Source of the DNA: an uncultured Myxococcales bacterium
GTDB lineage: Bacteria; Myxococcota_A; Polyangia; Polyangiales; Polyangiaceae
Reading direction: 5' to 3'
Assembly (NCBI GenBank): GCA_937998045.1
Contig: CALKVG010000277.1
Span: forward strand, 1-23,144
DNA: 23,144 bases
The first letter of the stretch is position 1. Each line of letters begins with the position of its first letter. The position numbers were made by a program, and so were the translations under genes. Of the stretch, positions 1-7,615 are shown piece after piece. Under the pieces are notes generated by a model that did not search any database, was not told the origin of the DNA, and was given only the letters and a program-made list of their open reading frames with translations.

Positions 1-1
1 C

Positions 2-250
2 CTGCGGGGGACGCTCGTCGTCGGGAACTTCGGCGACGGGACGATCGCGGCATTCGATCCGATGGCGCGGACTCTGCTGAGCAAGCTCGGGACGAGCGCC
101 TCGGCGCCCCTGAACATCGACGGCTTGTGGGCGCTCGCGTTCTGGGCGCCACCCGGTTCCGACGGCGGGGCCGCCCCGGTCCTTTACTTCACGGCGGGTC
201 CAAACGCCGAGGCCGACGGTCTTTTCGGGTATCTCGCTTCCTCGCCTTGA
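2..250 (+). CDS. TIGR03118-type protein, C-terminal fragment
   Basis: The frame is open from the left edge, so only the last 82 residues are present. The visible part carries VVGNFGDGTIAAFDP, then NIDGLWALAF, then LYFTAGPNAEADGLFGYL. This order (GNFGDG, IDGLWAL, LYFTAGPN-EADGLFG) matches the C-terminus of the TIGR03118 family, predicted beta-propeller proteins that are often exported. No biochemical role is established for the family as far as I know. The signal peptide and most blades lie outside the window. An internal ATG at 62 is not a credible start because the conserved GNFGDG motif lies upstream of it. The FKBP gene follows 48 bases later on the same strand. Confidence 0.8.
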   Translation: MRGTLVVGNFGDGTIAAFDPMARTLLSKLGTSASAPLNIDGLWALAFWAPPGSDGGAAPVLYFTAGPNAEADGLFGYLASSP

Positions 251-298
251 GGTTCTTTGATCGCGCCTCGAGGGCCGATCGGTGCTAGGCCGGGCGCT

Positions 299-628
299 AT
301 GAGCGATGACCTTCAGAGTGAGACGGTGCGGGCGGGGACCGGCGCCGAGGCCAAGACCGGCAACCGCGTCACCGTGCATTACGTGGGGACGCTGACGGAC
401 GGAAAGAAGTTCGACAGCTCGCGGGACCGCGGGCAGGGGTTTCGATTTACCCTGGGCAAGGGCGAGGTCATCAAGGGGTGGGATCAGGGCGTCGCCGGGA
501 TGAAGATCGGAGAGGTGCGGAAGCTCACGATCCCTCCGCACCTCGCCTACGGAGCGCGCGGGTTTCCCCCGGTGATCCCTCCGAATGCGACGCTCGTCTT
601 CGAGGTGGAGCTCCTCGAGGTCGGCTAG
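299..628 (+). CDS. FKBP-type peptidyl-prolyl cis-trans isomerase
   Basis: A 109-residue single FKBP domain with no signal peptide, so it probably acts in the cytoplasm, catalysing cis-trans isomerisation of Xaa-Pro bonds during protein folding. The FKBP12 core is complete in order: VTVHYVGTL, KFDSSRDRG, GEVIKGWDQGV with the pocket Trp, MKIGEVRKLTIPP, LAYGARG, IPPNATLVFEVELLEV. The length equals the human FKBP12 class, and the active-site Tyr, Phe, Asp, Trp, Tyr and Phe are all visible. The ATG at 299 starts MSDDLQSE, giving a normal FKBP N-terminus. A TTG at 257 in the same frame would add 14 unconserved residues and is less likely. No strong Shine-Dalgarno sequence is visible. Confidence 0.95.
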   Translation: MSDDLQSETVRAGTGAEAKTGNRVTVHYVGTLTDGKKFDSSRDRGQGFRFTLGKGEVIKGWDQGVAGMKIGEVRKLTIPPHLAYGARGFPPVIPPNATLVFEVELLEVG

Positions 629-647
629 GCGGGGTCCGCCTCCGGAC

Positions 648-1133
648 TCATCGCGACGGCGAGTTGTCGACCGCGTTCTTCAGTGCGTCCCACTCTTTGT
701 CGAGGTTCGCCTTCGCGTCGTCCCACGCCGAGGGCGGCGTTACGCTCAGCGACTGCATGTGACGCGCATAGGCGTCGCGCTGCGCGCGAATCTGCGGCAA
801 GCGGGCGTCCAGATCCGCCTTCTTCTTGCCCTTTGCAGTCTTCGCGTCGGCGTCCATATTCGCGATCCTCTCGTCGAGGTCGGCCAGGTCGGTGCGCTTG
901 TCGTGCAGGTAGTCCTCGCGGGTCTTGTCGAAGTCGGCGCGCGCCGCCGCGATCTGCTTCTCCGCTTTCGACTGCGCGTTCTCGATCTGGACTTCGGTCT
1001 GATTGTTCGTCTGCGCGGTCTGATCGCTCGCGCGGTTCTCCTTCTGCTGCTCGGCGACACCGGGCTTGTCGCACGCCGCGGCGAGCGCGCACAGAAGGGT
1101 GATGCGGGTGAACGATGCAACGGAACGAGCCAT
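648..1133 (-). CDS. exported coiled-coil protein, probable lipoprotein
   Basis: 161 residues. The N-terminus MARSVASFTRITLLCALAAAC is a short basic region, a hydrophobic core and a Cys at residue 21, so it looks like a lipoprotein signal, although the lipobox (A-A-A-C) is weak. From about residue 40 to 125 the protein is highly charged with heptad-like helices, for example DLADLDERIANMDADA and DLDARLPQIRAQRDA. It ends in an amphipathic AWDDAKANLDKEWDALKNAV segment. This pattern resembles the sll1863-like stress-response coiled-coil family, but that link is only by look. The frame stays open to 1373, but the start at 1133 is fixed by GGAGGT six bases upstream and by the signal peptide. It diverges from the MIF-family gene at 1418. 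Confidence 0.8.
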   Translation of the reverse strand: MARSVASFTRITLLCALAAACDKPGVAEQQKENRASDQTAQTNNQTEVQIENAQSKAEKQIAAARADFDKTREDYLHDKRTDLADLDERIANMDADAKTAKGKKKADLDARLPQIRAQRDAYARHMQSLSVTPPSAWDDAKANLDKEWDALKNAVDNSPSR

Positions 1134-1417
1134 GCGATTACCTCCGACGTGTCTTGCGCGGCCGCGCGGATCCGCCCTCGCGCACGCGCGCTCGGGACGG
1201 TGCTGCCCGCGACGGCCTCCTGCAAGGTCGACTGCTATTGGCGTTCGGACGGGCCAGCTTTGCAGGACCCGATCCAACGAAAAAATGCGGGTGTTCCGAC
1301 GAGATACGAGAAGCCTGCCCGGGTGAGGGCTGGGGGGCACCGTGGCGCGGAGCCACAGAGTGTGGCGGAACAAGCGACCGGTTGCTCGTGCGGAGGGGCT
1401 GCGGCATCTTCGCCGTC
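1134..1417. other. divergent intergenic region between lipoprotein and MIF gene
   Basis: 284 bases separating genes read outwards in both directions. Apart from the lipoprotein ribosome-binding site at 1140-1145, I see no convincing sigma-70 or sigma-54 promoter, hairpin or terminator. An A6 run lies near 1281 without a stem next to it. Both promoters must lie here, but I cannot place them. Confidence 0.5.
1140..1145 (-). promoter_or_regulatory. Shine-Dalgarno site fixing the lipoprotein start at 1133
   Basis: The minus strand reads GGAGGT, six bases before the ATG at 1133. It rules out the upstream in-frame start at 1373, which would put about 80 unconserved, Arg-rich residues in front of the signal peptide. 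Confidence 0.7.
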
Positions 1418-1771
1418 ATGCCGCTCGTGACCGTGTACACCTCCGCGCTGCTTCCCGCCGAGGAGACCTCCCAGGCTCTCCTCCGCAAGCTGTCCTCCGC
1501 CGTCGTCGAGATTCTCGGGAAGCCCGAGCGGTACGTCATGACGAGCCTCGTGCCGCGCTCGCAGATGATGTTCGCCGGCACGTTCGCACCCGCGTGCCTC
1601 GTCGACGTCCAGAGCATCGGGGCGCTGGCAGGCGACCGGCCGAAGCAGCTGACCGAGGCCGCTTGCAGGTTCGTTCAGGAGGAGCTCGGCGTCCCCAAGG
1701 ATCGCATCTTCGTCGTCTTCACGGATGTGCCTGCGCGTCTCTGGGGCTTCGACGGCTCGACGCTCGGGTGA
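1418..1771 (+). CDS. MIF-family tautomerase (phenylpyruvate tautomerase)
   Basis: 117 residues, the usual MIF length. Homology to macrophage migration inhibitory factor runs along the whole chain. Pro2 follows the initiator Met, so removal of Met exposes the catalytic N-terminal proline. Lys35 in LGKPERYV corresponds to the MIF active-site lysine. VQSIGAL aligns with LHSIGKI, and the C-terminal FDGSTLG aligns with NNSTFA. The family tautomerises phenylpyruvate or dopachrome; the natural bacterial substrate is usually unknown. The CxxC redox motif of mammalian MIF is not kept: the region reads CLVD. A longer upstream frame (from 1115) is rejected because only the ATG at 1418 gives the essential Met-Pro start. 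Confidence 0.93.
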   Translation: MPLVTVYTSALLPAEETSQALLRKLSSAVVEILGKPERYVMTSLVPRSQMMFAGTFAPACLVDVQSIGALAGDRPKQLTEAACRFVQEELGVPKDRIFVVFTDVPARLWGFDGSTLG

Positions 1772-1829
1772 CCTCGTCACGCGGGGGCGTCTCGTCGTGC
1801 TCATCGCTGGGGATGCGACGCTCGCATGC

Positions 1830-3134
1830 TCATGCGAACGCGTGCAACCGACGCATGGCCTGTCCGGTTCCCAGCTCGCATGCAGCGGCCCGCGGCAGAG
1901 ACAAATGGACATCGACGCCGCCAATTGCTGGGGGCGCGGGCAACACGAGCGAAAACCAAGGGATCGGTACGTTCGGCATGTCGAACCACGATGGTTTGCC
2001 GGCGCCGAAGTCGACCTCGTAGATACCGAACTTGCTCCAGTTGTTGATCCAGAGATCGCTCTCGAAGACGTCCATTCGCGGCCAGACCCCGCGAAGGTCG
2101 TCCTTTCGGGCCCTGGACTCGAGGTACGCGATCACCCCCCCGATTCGCTCGTCGTCCAGACGCCGGATCGAACCGCGCACGGCCGCCGCTCGCCGCGACA
2201 GACCCGCGCTCCCGTCCTCGGCCAATGTGGCAGGGATGGCGAGCGTCGCGTTGCCGAAGTACGTCTTTGCGAGCGCGCGCGACCCGCATTGCCTCAGGTT
2301 GACGATGCTCGTGAGGACGCTCGCCGTCCCGCGATCGAAGCGGCGCAACGCGCCGAGCTCACTCCACAGGTGGGCCGCGAGGGCGTCGTTGGTGGAGATC
2401 CATTCCCCAGTTTCGAGCGTCCGCTGGGCTTCGCCTCTCATCCCGGCGAGCTCACTCTGCGTGAAGTGCACGGTCCGCGTTTCGCAGTCCAGACCCCCGC
2501 GTGCGAAGCGGGCGGTCGTGCGGAGCGCGTCGATTCGGTTGAAGTGCAGGAAGTGTTCGCGCAGGGCGGAGTGTTCCCGGCTATTGGCAGGCCACGGGAG
2601 GCCCCGCTCGCCGGGGGGAGTTCGCGTCGCGCCGCGGTGTGCGCCCGCCCAGTCGTCCATCAGGGCGCAGAAGCTGTGCATGTCGACGAGCGCGTGGGAG
2701 ATGCTCACCGCGAGCGCGCTGCCGTCGGCGTAGCGCGAAAGGCGCGCGCGAAAGAGCGGCTGTCCGGCCAGGGCCACCCGCCAGAAGGGGATGGAGTTGC
2801 GGGTCGCTCCGAACGGCTGCTTGGTTCCGTCGGATGACGCGCGGCGGGGCATCGGGCGATCGTCGTCCTCCACCACGAACGAGACCGCGCCGCCGTCGTA
2901 GCGCACGTCGTGCTCGCCGGCGGCCGTGCGGACCAGGCGACCCGCAAGGAACGGGAACCCCGACAGGAGCTCGCCCAGGGAGTGGCAGAGATCATCGGGG
3001 TCGAGCCGCCCATCGAAGTAGTAGACGTACGAAAGGGCGACGTGCCTGGGCACCAGGTCGAATACGGAGAGCCGCAGGCTCCCGCGGCAGGGGCGAGAGG
3101 GGGCGACGGCCCGGCGCGAGACGCGAGGCATCAC
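1830..3134 (-). CDS. BAHD-like acyltransferase (transferase family)
   Basis: 434 residues, the usual BAHD length of about 430-460. Both family signatures are present. HxxxD occurs as SISHALVD, with His147 and Asp151 as the catalytic pair. The DFGWG motif occurs as DFGAG at 375-379, preceded by NNWSKFGIYEV, which mirrors the plant 'sW-rfP-YdaDFGWG' block. Further matches are LSVFDLVPRHVALSYVYYF near the N-terminus, STNDALAAHLW at 247-257, and YFGNA at 292-296. BAHD enzymes transfer acyl groups from acyl-CoA to alcohols or amines in the cytoplasm; no signal peptide or membrane segment is seen. The substrate cannot be inferred. Starts are GTG at 3134 or ATG at 3131; AGGAGG around 3147-3152 favours the GTG slightly. 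A condensation-domain relative is the alternative reading, but DFGxG favours BAHD. Confidence 0.82.
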   Translation of the reverse strand: MMPRVSRRAVAPSRPCRGSLRLSVFDLVPRHVALSYVYYFDGRLDPDDLCHSLGELLSGFPFLAGRLVRTAAGEHDVRYDGGAVSFVVEDDDRPMPRRASSDGTKQPFGATRNSIPFWRVALAGQPLFRARLSRYADGSALAVSISHALVDMHSFCALMDDWAGAHRGATRTPPGERGLPWPANSREHSALREHFLHFNRIDALRTTARFARGGLDCETRTVHFTQSELAGMRGEAQRTLETGEWISTNDALAAHLWSELGALRRFDRGTASVLTSIVNLRQCGSRALAKTYFGNATLAIPATLAEDGSAGLSRRAAAVRGSIRRLDDERIGGVIAYLESRARKDDLRGVWPRMDVFESDLWINNWSKFGIYEVDFGAGKPSWFDMPNVPIPWFSLVLPAPPAIGGVDVHLSLPRAAACELGTGQAMRRLHAFA

Positions 3135-3284
3135 TCGGCGAACCTTCCTCCTAGGACCGTCCTTGCGACGATGGCGCGCCCTTTTACCGCAGGTATGCCG
3201 GGCACGCCTGCGCCGGAACTTCGCCGTTGACCTGGATCAAGCGAGCGGGCGCCGCCCGCGGCGGTTGCCGATATTTTGCTCGTG

Positions 3285-3800
3285 ATGGCCATCGCGCCTC
3301 AAGCTGTCGCCGTGGACAAGCGTGCCCTCGTTCAGCAGCTGGCCTCGAGAATCCAACAGTCTGCCGCGATCGCTCAGCGTGCCGTCGTGGACGCCACCGA
3401 GGGCGCGCGGGAGAGCGCCACGCCCGCCGAGAAGCGCGAAGACGGGCGTGTCGCGCTGGAATTCCAGAGCCTCGCCAAGGGTCAGGCACAGCGCGTCGAA
3501 CGAGCGAACGCCGCGCTGGCCGCGCTCGAGACCTTCCAGCCGAAACCGCTCGCGTCCAGGGCGCGCATCTCGGTCGGCGCGGTCGTCGAGGTCGAGGACG
3601 GCGTCGCCGGTCGCACATTCTTCCTGGCCCCGGTGGGCGCGGGGGTCGAGCTGACGGGCCCAGACGGGGACGGTTTCCTCTCGGTGGTCACGCCGTCGTC
3701 GCCGATCGGTCGCGCCGTCCTCGGTCGCTGCGTGGGCGACACGGTGCAAGTCGACATCCCTGGTGACGTCAAGGAGTGGACGATCACCTTCGTGTGCTGA
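3285..3800 (+). CDS. GreA/GreB-family transcription elongation factor
   Basis: 171 residues. The C-terminal half (about 98-171) is a GreA/GreB C-terminal domain: ISVGAVVEVED, then LSVVTPSSPIGRAVLGRCVGD, then a closing VDIPGDVKEWTI strand. The N-terminal half is predicted to form an antiparallel coiled coil, DKRALVQQLASRIQQ and LAKGQAQRVERANAAL. They are joined by an acidic turn with ATEGARE and EKREDGR. Gre factors insert the coiled-coil tip into the RNA polymerase secondary channel and promote cleavage of backtracked RNA; the Asp/Glu-rich tip fits that. The proteobacterial 'GreAB' short family has the same layout. TTG 3276 and GTG 3282 are in-frame alternatives; ATG 3285 is chosen. No good Shine-Dalgarno sequence is seen. 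Confidence 0.82.
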   Translation: MAIAPQAVAVDKRALVQQLASRIQQSAAIAQRAVVDATEGARESATPAEKREDGRVALEFQSLAKGQAQRVERANAALAALETFQPKPLASRARISVGAVVEVEDGVAGRTFFLAPVGAGVELTGPDGDGFLSVVTPSSPIGRAVLGRCVGDTVQVDIPGDVKEWTITFVC

Positions 3801-3889
3801 CGCGATGCGTGGCGAGGGTCGGGGACGCGCTGGCGAGCTCCCGCCGCAAAACCCACCGGAACGCGCCCGAACCTTGATAGCCTCGCGGC

Positions 3890-5344
3890 ATGGCGCAGCC
3901 CGCTGCCGCTCGCGACGGCACGCTCTCCCGCGTCGCGCTCCGGTTCACCGATTGGACGGAGCGCTGGGTGCCCGACGCATTCGTCTTCGCGCTCGTGGCG
4001 ACGCTCGTCGTCTTCGTGCTGGCGATCGCAGCGGCCGGGGCGCCGGCGATCGACGTCGCCAAGTACTGGGGAGGTAGCTTCTGGAGCCTGGCGCGGTTCA
4101 CGCTCCAGATGGCGCTCATCATCATCAGCGGCTACGTCCTCGCGTCGTCGCCGCCCATCTCGCGCGTCGTCGCGTACATCGCGCGGCTCCCGCGATCGGC
4201 GCGCGGCGCCACGACGATGGTCGCGCTCTTCGCGATGGTCACGTCGTGGATCAACTGGGGCTTCAGCCTGATCTTCAGCGCGATGCTCGCCAAGGAGACG
4301 GCGCGCCACCGCCCCGAAGCCGACTATCGCGCGCTCGCCGCGTCGGGATTTCTCGGGCTCGGAAGCATCTGGGCGCAGGGACTCTCCGGGTCGGCGGCGC
4401 TGCAAATGGCCACGGCGGGAGGAACCATCCCCGACAAGGTGCGCGATATCGTCGCGCGCGGGGGCGCGGTCCCGGGCGGCATCCTTCCTCTGCGCAACAC
4501 GATCTTCCTCTGGCAGAGCTTCGCCTCGGTCGCCGTCGAGATCGCCGTCGTCCTGCTCGTGGTCTGGCTCTATACGCCCTCGCCGGCGTCCGCGAAGAGC
4601 GCGCGCGACCTCGGCGTCGACCTCGGTCCGGCGGCGCCCGCTCCCGCGCTCGAGCCAGGGGCCGGCGCAGACCCGGGGCGCTCCGCGGTCAGGCCGGGAG
4701 AGTGGCTCGAGCACAGCCCCGTGCTCACGCTCCTCGTCGTCGCGCTCGGGTGCGTCTACCTCGGCTCGTACGTCCACGCGGCGCGCTCGACGCTGGACGC
4801 GATCAACCTCGACTCGATCAACATCACGTTCTTGATGCTCGGCTTCTTGCTGCACTGGACGCCCGCGCGCCTGATGCGCGCGGTTCGCGACGCGACGCCG
4901 GCGACCTGGGGCGTCATCTTGCAGTTTCCGTTCTACGCAGGCATCGAGGGAATCATCACCCACACGCGCCTCAACGAGCAGATCGCGCGGATCTTCGTCA
5001 GCTTGTCCACGAAGACGACGTTCCCCGCGCTGGTCTCGTTGTACTCGACGGTGCTCGGCGTCTTCGTTCCCTCGGGTGGATCGAAGTGGGTCATCGAGGC
5101 GCCGTACGTCATGGCCGCGGCGCACGAGCAGCAGGTCCACCTCGGATGGGTGGTATGCGTGTACGACCTCGGCGAAGCGCTGGCCAACCTGGTGCAGCCG
5201 TTCTGGATGCTGCCGACCCTTGCGCTCCTGGGCCTCAAGGCGCGTGACGTCATGGGTTTCACGTTCCTCGTGTTCCTCGCCTTGCTCCCCGTGGTCCTCG
5301 TGCTGGTGACCGTCCTCGGACGCACGCTGGTGTATCCGCTCTGA
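3890..5344 (+). CDS. atoE: short-chain fatty acid transporter, AtoE family
   Basis: 484 residues, an inner-membrane protein with about ten to twelve hydrophobic segments. It matches the AtoE / TIGR00366 family along its length: RFTDWTERWVPDAFVFALVAT, YWGGSFWSLARFTLQMALI, TSWINWGFSLIFSAMLAKE, GLSGSAALQMATAGG, LNLDSINITFLMLG-like INLDSINITFLMLG, YAGIEGIITHT, VFVPSGGSKWVIEAPYV. The family is thought to import short-chain fatty acids such as acetoacetate or butyrate. Compared with the usual length near 440, it has an extra loop rich in Pro and Ala (about 227-280). No CoA-transferase or thiolase genes are nearby, so the substrate is not supported by context. It lies 89 bases after the Gre-like gene. 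Confidence 0.92.
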   Translation: MAQPAAARDGTLSRVALRFTDWTERWVPDAFVFALVATLVVFVLAIAAAGAPAIDVAKYWGGSFWSLARFTLQMALIIISGYVLASSPPISRVVAYIARLPRSARGATTMVALFAMVTSWINWGFSLIFSAMLAKETARHRPEADYRALAASGFLGLGSIWAQGLSGSAALQMATAGGTIPDKVRDIVARGGAVPGGILPLRNTIFLWQSFASVAVEIAVVLLVVWLYTPSPASAKSARDLGVDLGPAAPAPALEPGAGADPGRSAVRPGEWLEHSPVLTLLVVALGCVYLGSYVHAARSTLDAINLDSINITFLMLGFLLHWTPARLMRAVRDATPATWGVILQFPFYAGIEGIITHTRLNEQIARIFVSLSTKTTFPALVSLYSTVLGVFVPSGGSKWVIEAPYVMAAAHEQQVHLGWVVCVYDLGEALANLVQPFWMLPTLALLGLKARDVMGFTFLVFLALLPVVLVLVTVLGRTLVYPL

Positions 5345-5422
5345 CGAGGGTACCCGCCCGATATCGCCGACCGAATGCGCGACGCGATGCGACGGGTGGG
5401 CGGGGGCAGCTGAGACGAGGCG

Positions 5423-6718
5423 CTACTGACCTCCTCTGCTTTCCCCTTTGCGGCGCCGGACAACGAACAGCCAAATCGCGGCACCGGAGAGTACCCCGGC
5501 GGCCGCACCGCCCGACCCGCCTTCGAAGGTCGCGACGGCACACGCACACCCGGTAGTCGAAGCGCTATTTCCAGCTGCGGGCGTCCCGCCGGCTCCGCTC
5601 GACGACCCGCCCACCCCGCCGGACGATCCGGTCGCGCCGCTCGACGACGTGCTCGCGTCGTCCCTCGGGAAGCCGCCCGCGTCGTGACCCGTCGTACCGC
5701 CGCTGCTCGACCCGCTTCCGCCCCCGCTCACGTCGTCCGCTGCGTCCATGTCGACGACTCCGCCGTCCTGGTCCGGCGGAGGGGGTGCACCTCCCTTGAG
5801 GGCGACGTAGACGGTGTCCGAGATGGTCTCGAGCCCACCGAGGTCCGTGACATGAGTACTGTCCTTGTAGAGCTCCGGGTGATTCAAGAATCGCGAATAG
5901 AGATCGACGATGGGAAGGTTGTATTTTGCGGCGATAGCCTTGATCGCCGGCAAGATCACGGTCGTCGTCGGGCCCGTCGCCATCGCGGACGTCGGCACCG
6001 GCGTGGAGACATAAACCTCCGGCTTGTTCGAGAGGCTCAGGTAGGTCGTAACCAGGCGCTCGTAATCGTTCTGAAACTGCATCGGGTCCAGCACGCCGCC
6101 GTAGACGCTGGTCGCGATCTCGTTGTCGTGCTTGCCCCAGGAGCCAATCACGACGACATCCGGAGAAAAGGGGACGCTCTGCACGTACGACGGCGAAATG
6201 CCGAACTGATACCCAGGAGTGACCGGCATTCCGTTGGCGTCCAGCGGGCTGACGCCCATTTCGCCAGACAGATAGGGATGCGTCTCACCCTGCTTGGGAT
6301 ATCCGTACAAGACCGTGGCGCAGCAATCGCCGAAGTTCTGGACGTTGTACTGGCTGCCCAATTGGACTTGCAGCATCGCCGGGTATTCCACGGAACGCGA
6401 CAGCTGGTCGCTGTGCGTCGTCTGCTCGCCCACGCAGGCAATCTTCGTCGCGCCGGCGGCCGGCATCACCGCAGAGGTCGGGGGCGTCCAGAGCGTATTC
6501 CCGTTGCCATTGAAGTCGCATGCTCCCTGCACGCACATCCCGCTGAGGCAGCTGTGGTCGCATGTCGACCCCGTCCCTCCCTCGACACCTGCTCCGGCGC
6601 CTGCCTCCGCGCCCGCAGCACGTGCCGGTTTCTCGGCGCTCACGACGGCTACCGAGGAGGAGGCTGCGAGAGCCAGCGCCCACACGAACGAATGGAGAGC
6701 GGCGGCGTGACAGTGCAT
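5423..6718 (-). CDS. SGNH-fold surface protein with C-terminal sorting tail; catalytic Ser absent
   Basis: 431 residues. A signal peptide (FVWALALAASSSVAVVSA) is followed by a short Cys-rich piece (CDHSCLSGMCVQGAC) and an SGNH/GDSL-like domain at about 90-308. Block I reads KIACVGEQTTHS, where the usual GDS is GEQ (Gly97-Glu98-Gln99). Block II reads VQNFGDCCATVL. Block III reads GKHD (195-198) for GxND. Block V DSTH (286-289) keeps Asp and His. The nucleophilic Ser is therefore missing. An acidic then Ser/Gly linker (312-390) leads to GCAC, a hydrophobic segment (about 402-420) and RRRK, a MYXO-CTERM type tail for surface anchoring. The frame continues upstream to 6874, but the signal peptide supports ATG 6718. 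No clear ribosome-binding site is visible. Confidence 0.82.
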   Translation of the reverse strand: MHCHAAALHSFVWALALAASSSVAVVSAEKPARAAGAEAGAGAGVEGGTGSTCDHSCLSGMCVQGACDFNGNGNTLWTPPTSAVMPAAGATKIACVGEQTTHSDQLSRSVEYPAMLQVQLGSQYNVQNFGDCCATVLYGYPKQGETHPYLSGEMGVSPLDANGMPVTPGYQFGISPSYVQSVPFSPDVVVIGSWGKHDNEIATSVYGGVLDPMQFQNDYERLVTTYLSLSNKPEVYVSTPVPTSAMATGPTTTVILPAIKAIAAKYNLPIVDLYSRFLNHPELYKDSTHVTDLGGLETISDTVYVALKGGAPPPPDQDGGVVDMDAADDVSGGGSGSSSGGTTGHDAGGFPRDDASTSSSGATGSSGGVGGSSSGAGGTPAAGNSASTTGCACAVATFEGGSGGAAAGVLSGAAIWLFVVRRRKGESRGGQ

Positions 6719-7063
6719 GGTGCGCGGGCAAACCGAGCAACGCACATGCCGCCGCGCTTTTCGGCGATCTTGCGTAGCGGGAGCGGGGGTTGGGTGCGAT
6801 CCCACTGATCGCGATGCGGCCTCGAAGGCCCGCCTCGAAATCGGGTCGGCGCGCGTTGGCCCGCAACGGAGCACCTTGCCGTCCGGATCGCGCAGTTCGG
6901 CGAGGGACGGGCACGCGAAAAACTCGCGAAGACAGGCAATCGAGTGAACGAGTGTAGGCGCAGAGCGGCACGGCGGGTTCTCGGGCGCGCGTTCGCTTCG
7001 TACCGGTTCGCGGCTCGAAACGAGCGGACGGTGGGCGGCGGCGGGGGTATGCTCGAAGAAGGG
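6719..7063. other. divergent intergenic region
   Basis: 345 bases between the SGNH gene (-) and the C-x17-C repeat gene (+), so both promoters should be here. It is as G+C-rich as the flanking genes. I see no convincing -35/-10 pair, no terminator and no recognisable small protein. The octamer GCCTCGAA occurs twice near 6820-6840. Reading frames through the region are open in several phases, as expected for this base composition, but they show no conserved motifs. Confidence 0.5.
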
Positions 7064-7615
7064 ATGTCGAGAAGAGTTGCCGGCGCGGGTGCGGCTGCTG
7101 CCCTACTGCTGTGCGTTCACGTGGCCGCGTCGCAGGAGCTGCCGCGCAAAGATCCGGAGCGCTCCGGCGGGAGCCAGCCCGACGGGTCCGCCACCGAACA
7201 GCTGGAGGCCATGAAGGCGCTCCAGTTGGAGGTCAAAGCGCTGGAGCAAGAGATCGTGCGCCTTCGCGCCCAGGTTGCGAAGGTCGACGGTCAACTGGAG
7301 CGTCTGCACATGGTGCCGTCGAGCGGTTCGCCGGCCTCGGAGGCGCAGCAAGGCTCGACGTACGTCGCCGGGGGCGACGTGCAGTCAATCTGCCTGCCGC
7401 CGTTCGTCGTGGCCGACGACGGCATCAAGCGGTTCCGCGTCGAATGCCTGGCGAGCCCTTCCTGCGATCCCCCCTATTTCGTCGACGATACCGGCATCAA
7501 ACGCTTTCGCAACGAGTGCATGCGGCCCGTGCTGGTGCCGGCGACCGATGCCTGCAATCCGCCCTACTACCTATTGGAAGACGGAACGAAGCTCTTCAAG
7601 CTGCAGTGCCTGTGA
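7064..7615 (+). CDS. exported coiled-coil protein with three C-x17-C repeats
   Basis: 183 residues. MSRRVAGAGAAAALLLCVHV plus AASQ is a typical signal peptide with likely cleavage near residue 23. Residues 44-83 form a heptad-patterned coiled coil (LEAMKALQLEVKALEQEIV). The C-terminal half holds three 19-residue repeats at 110-128, 134-152 and 164-182. Each has the pattern C-x-P-P-F/Y, an acidic pair, D/T-G-I/T-K, F-R/K, and a final Cys. Each Cys pair is exactly 18 residues apart, which suggests three disulfide loops. I do not recognise a named family, and no function can be assigned; a trimeric or oligomeric periplasmic or surface protein is plausible. ATG 7049 is an alternative start, but it would put EE in the signal n-region. 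GAAG lies five bases before 7064. Confidence 0.75.
   Translation: MSRRVAGAGAAAALLLCVHVAASQELPRKDPERSGGSQPDGSATEQLEAMKALQLEVKALEQEIVRLRAQVAKVDGQLERLHMVPSSGSPASEAQQGSTYVAGGDVQSICLPPFVVADDGIKRFRVECLASPSCDPPYFVDDTGIKRFRNECMRPVLVPATDACNPPYYLLEDGTKLFKLQCL
7391..7609 (+). repeat. three Cys-bounded 19-residue protein repeats
   Basis: These bases encode residues 110-182 of the preceding protein. The three units are separated by spacers of 5 and 11 residues and share C-x-PP-[FY]-x4-[DT]-G-[IT]-K-x-F-[RK]-x2-C. The repeat is conserved at protein level more than at DNA level, so it is an old internal duplication and not a recent slippage product. Confidence 0.8.

Noticed and set aside
1813..1827. ATGCGA / TCGCAT inverted repeat between convergent genes
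   Set aside because: A six-base stem with a three-base loop and no U-tract; such dyads are expected by chance in G+C-rich DNA.
3482..5140. 552-codon open frame antisense to the AtoE-type transporter
   Set aside because: It is rich in Arg, Asp and Glu with no motif, signal or hydrophobic core. It mirrors third-position G+C bias of the transporter and the Gre-like gene.
4246..5247. 333-codon open frame within the transporter on the same strand
   Set aside because: The product is Arg-rich without motifs, and the transporter in the other frame matches a known family along its whole length.
5353..5404. CCCGCCC / GGGCGGG inverted repeat between the AtoE-type and SGNH genes
   Set aside because: The 38-base loop and lack of a T run make a terminator unlikely, and short G/C runs pair easily in this genome.
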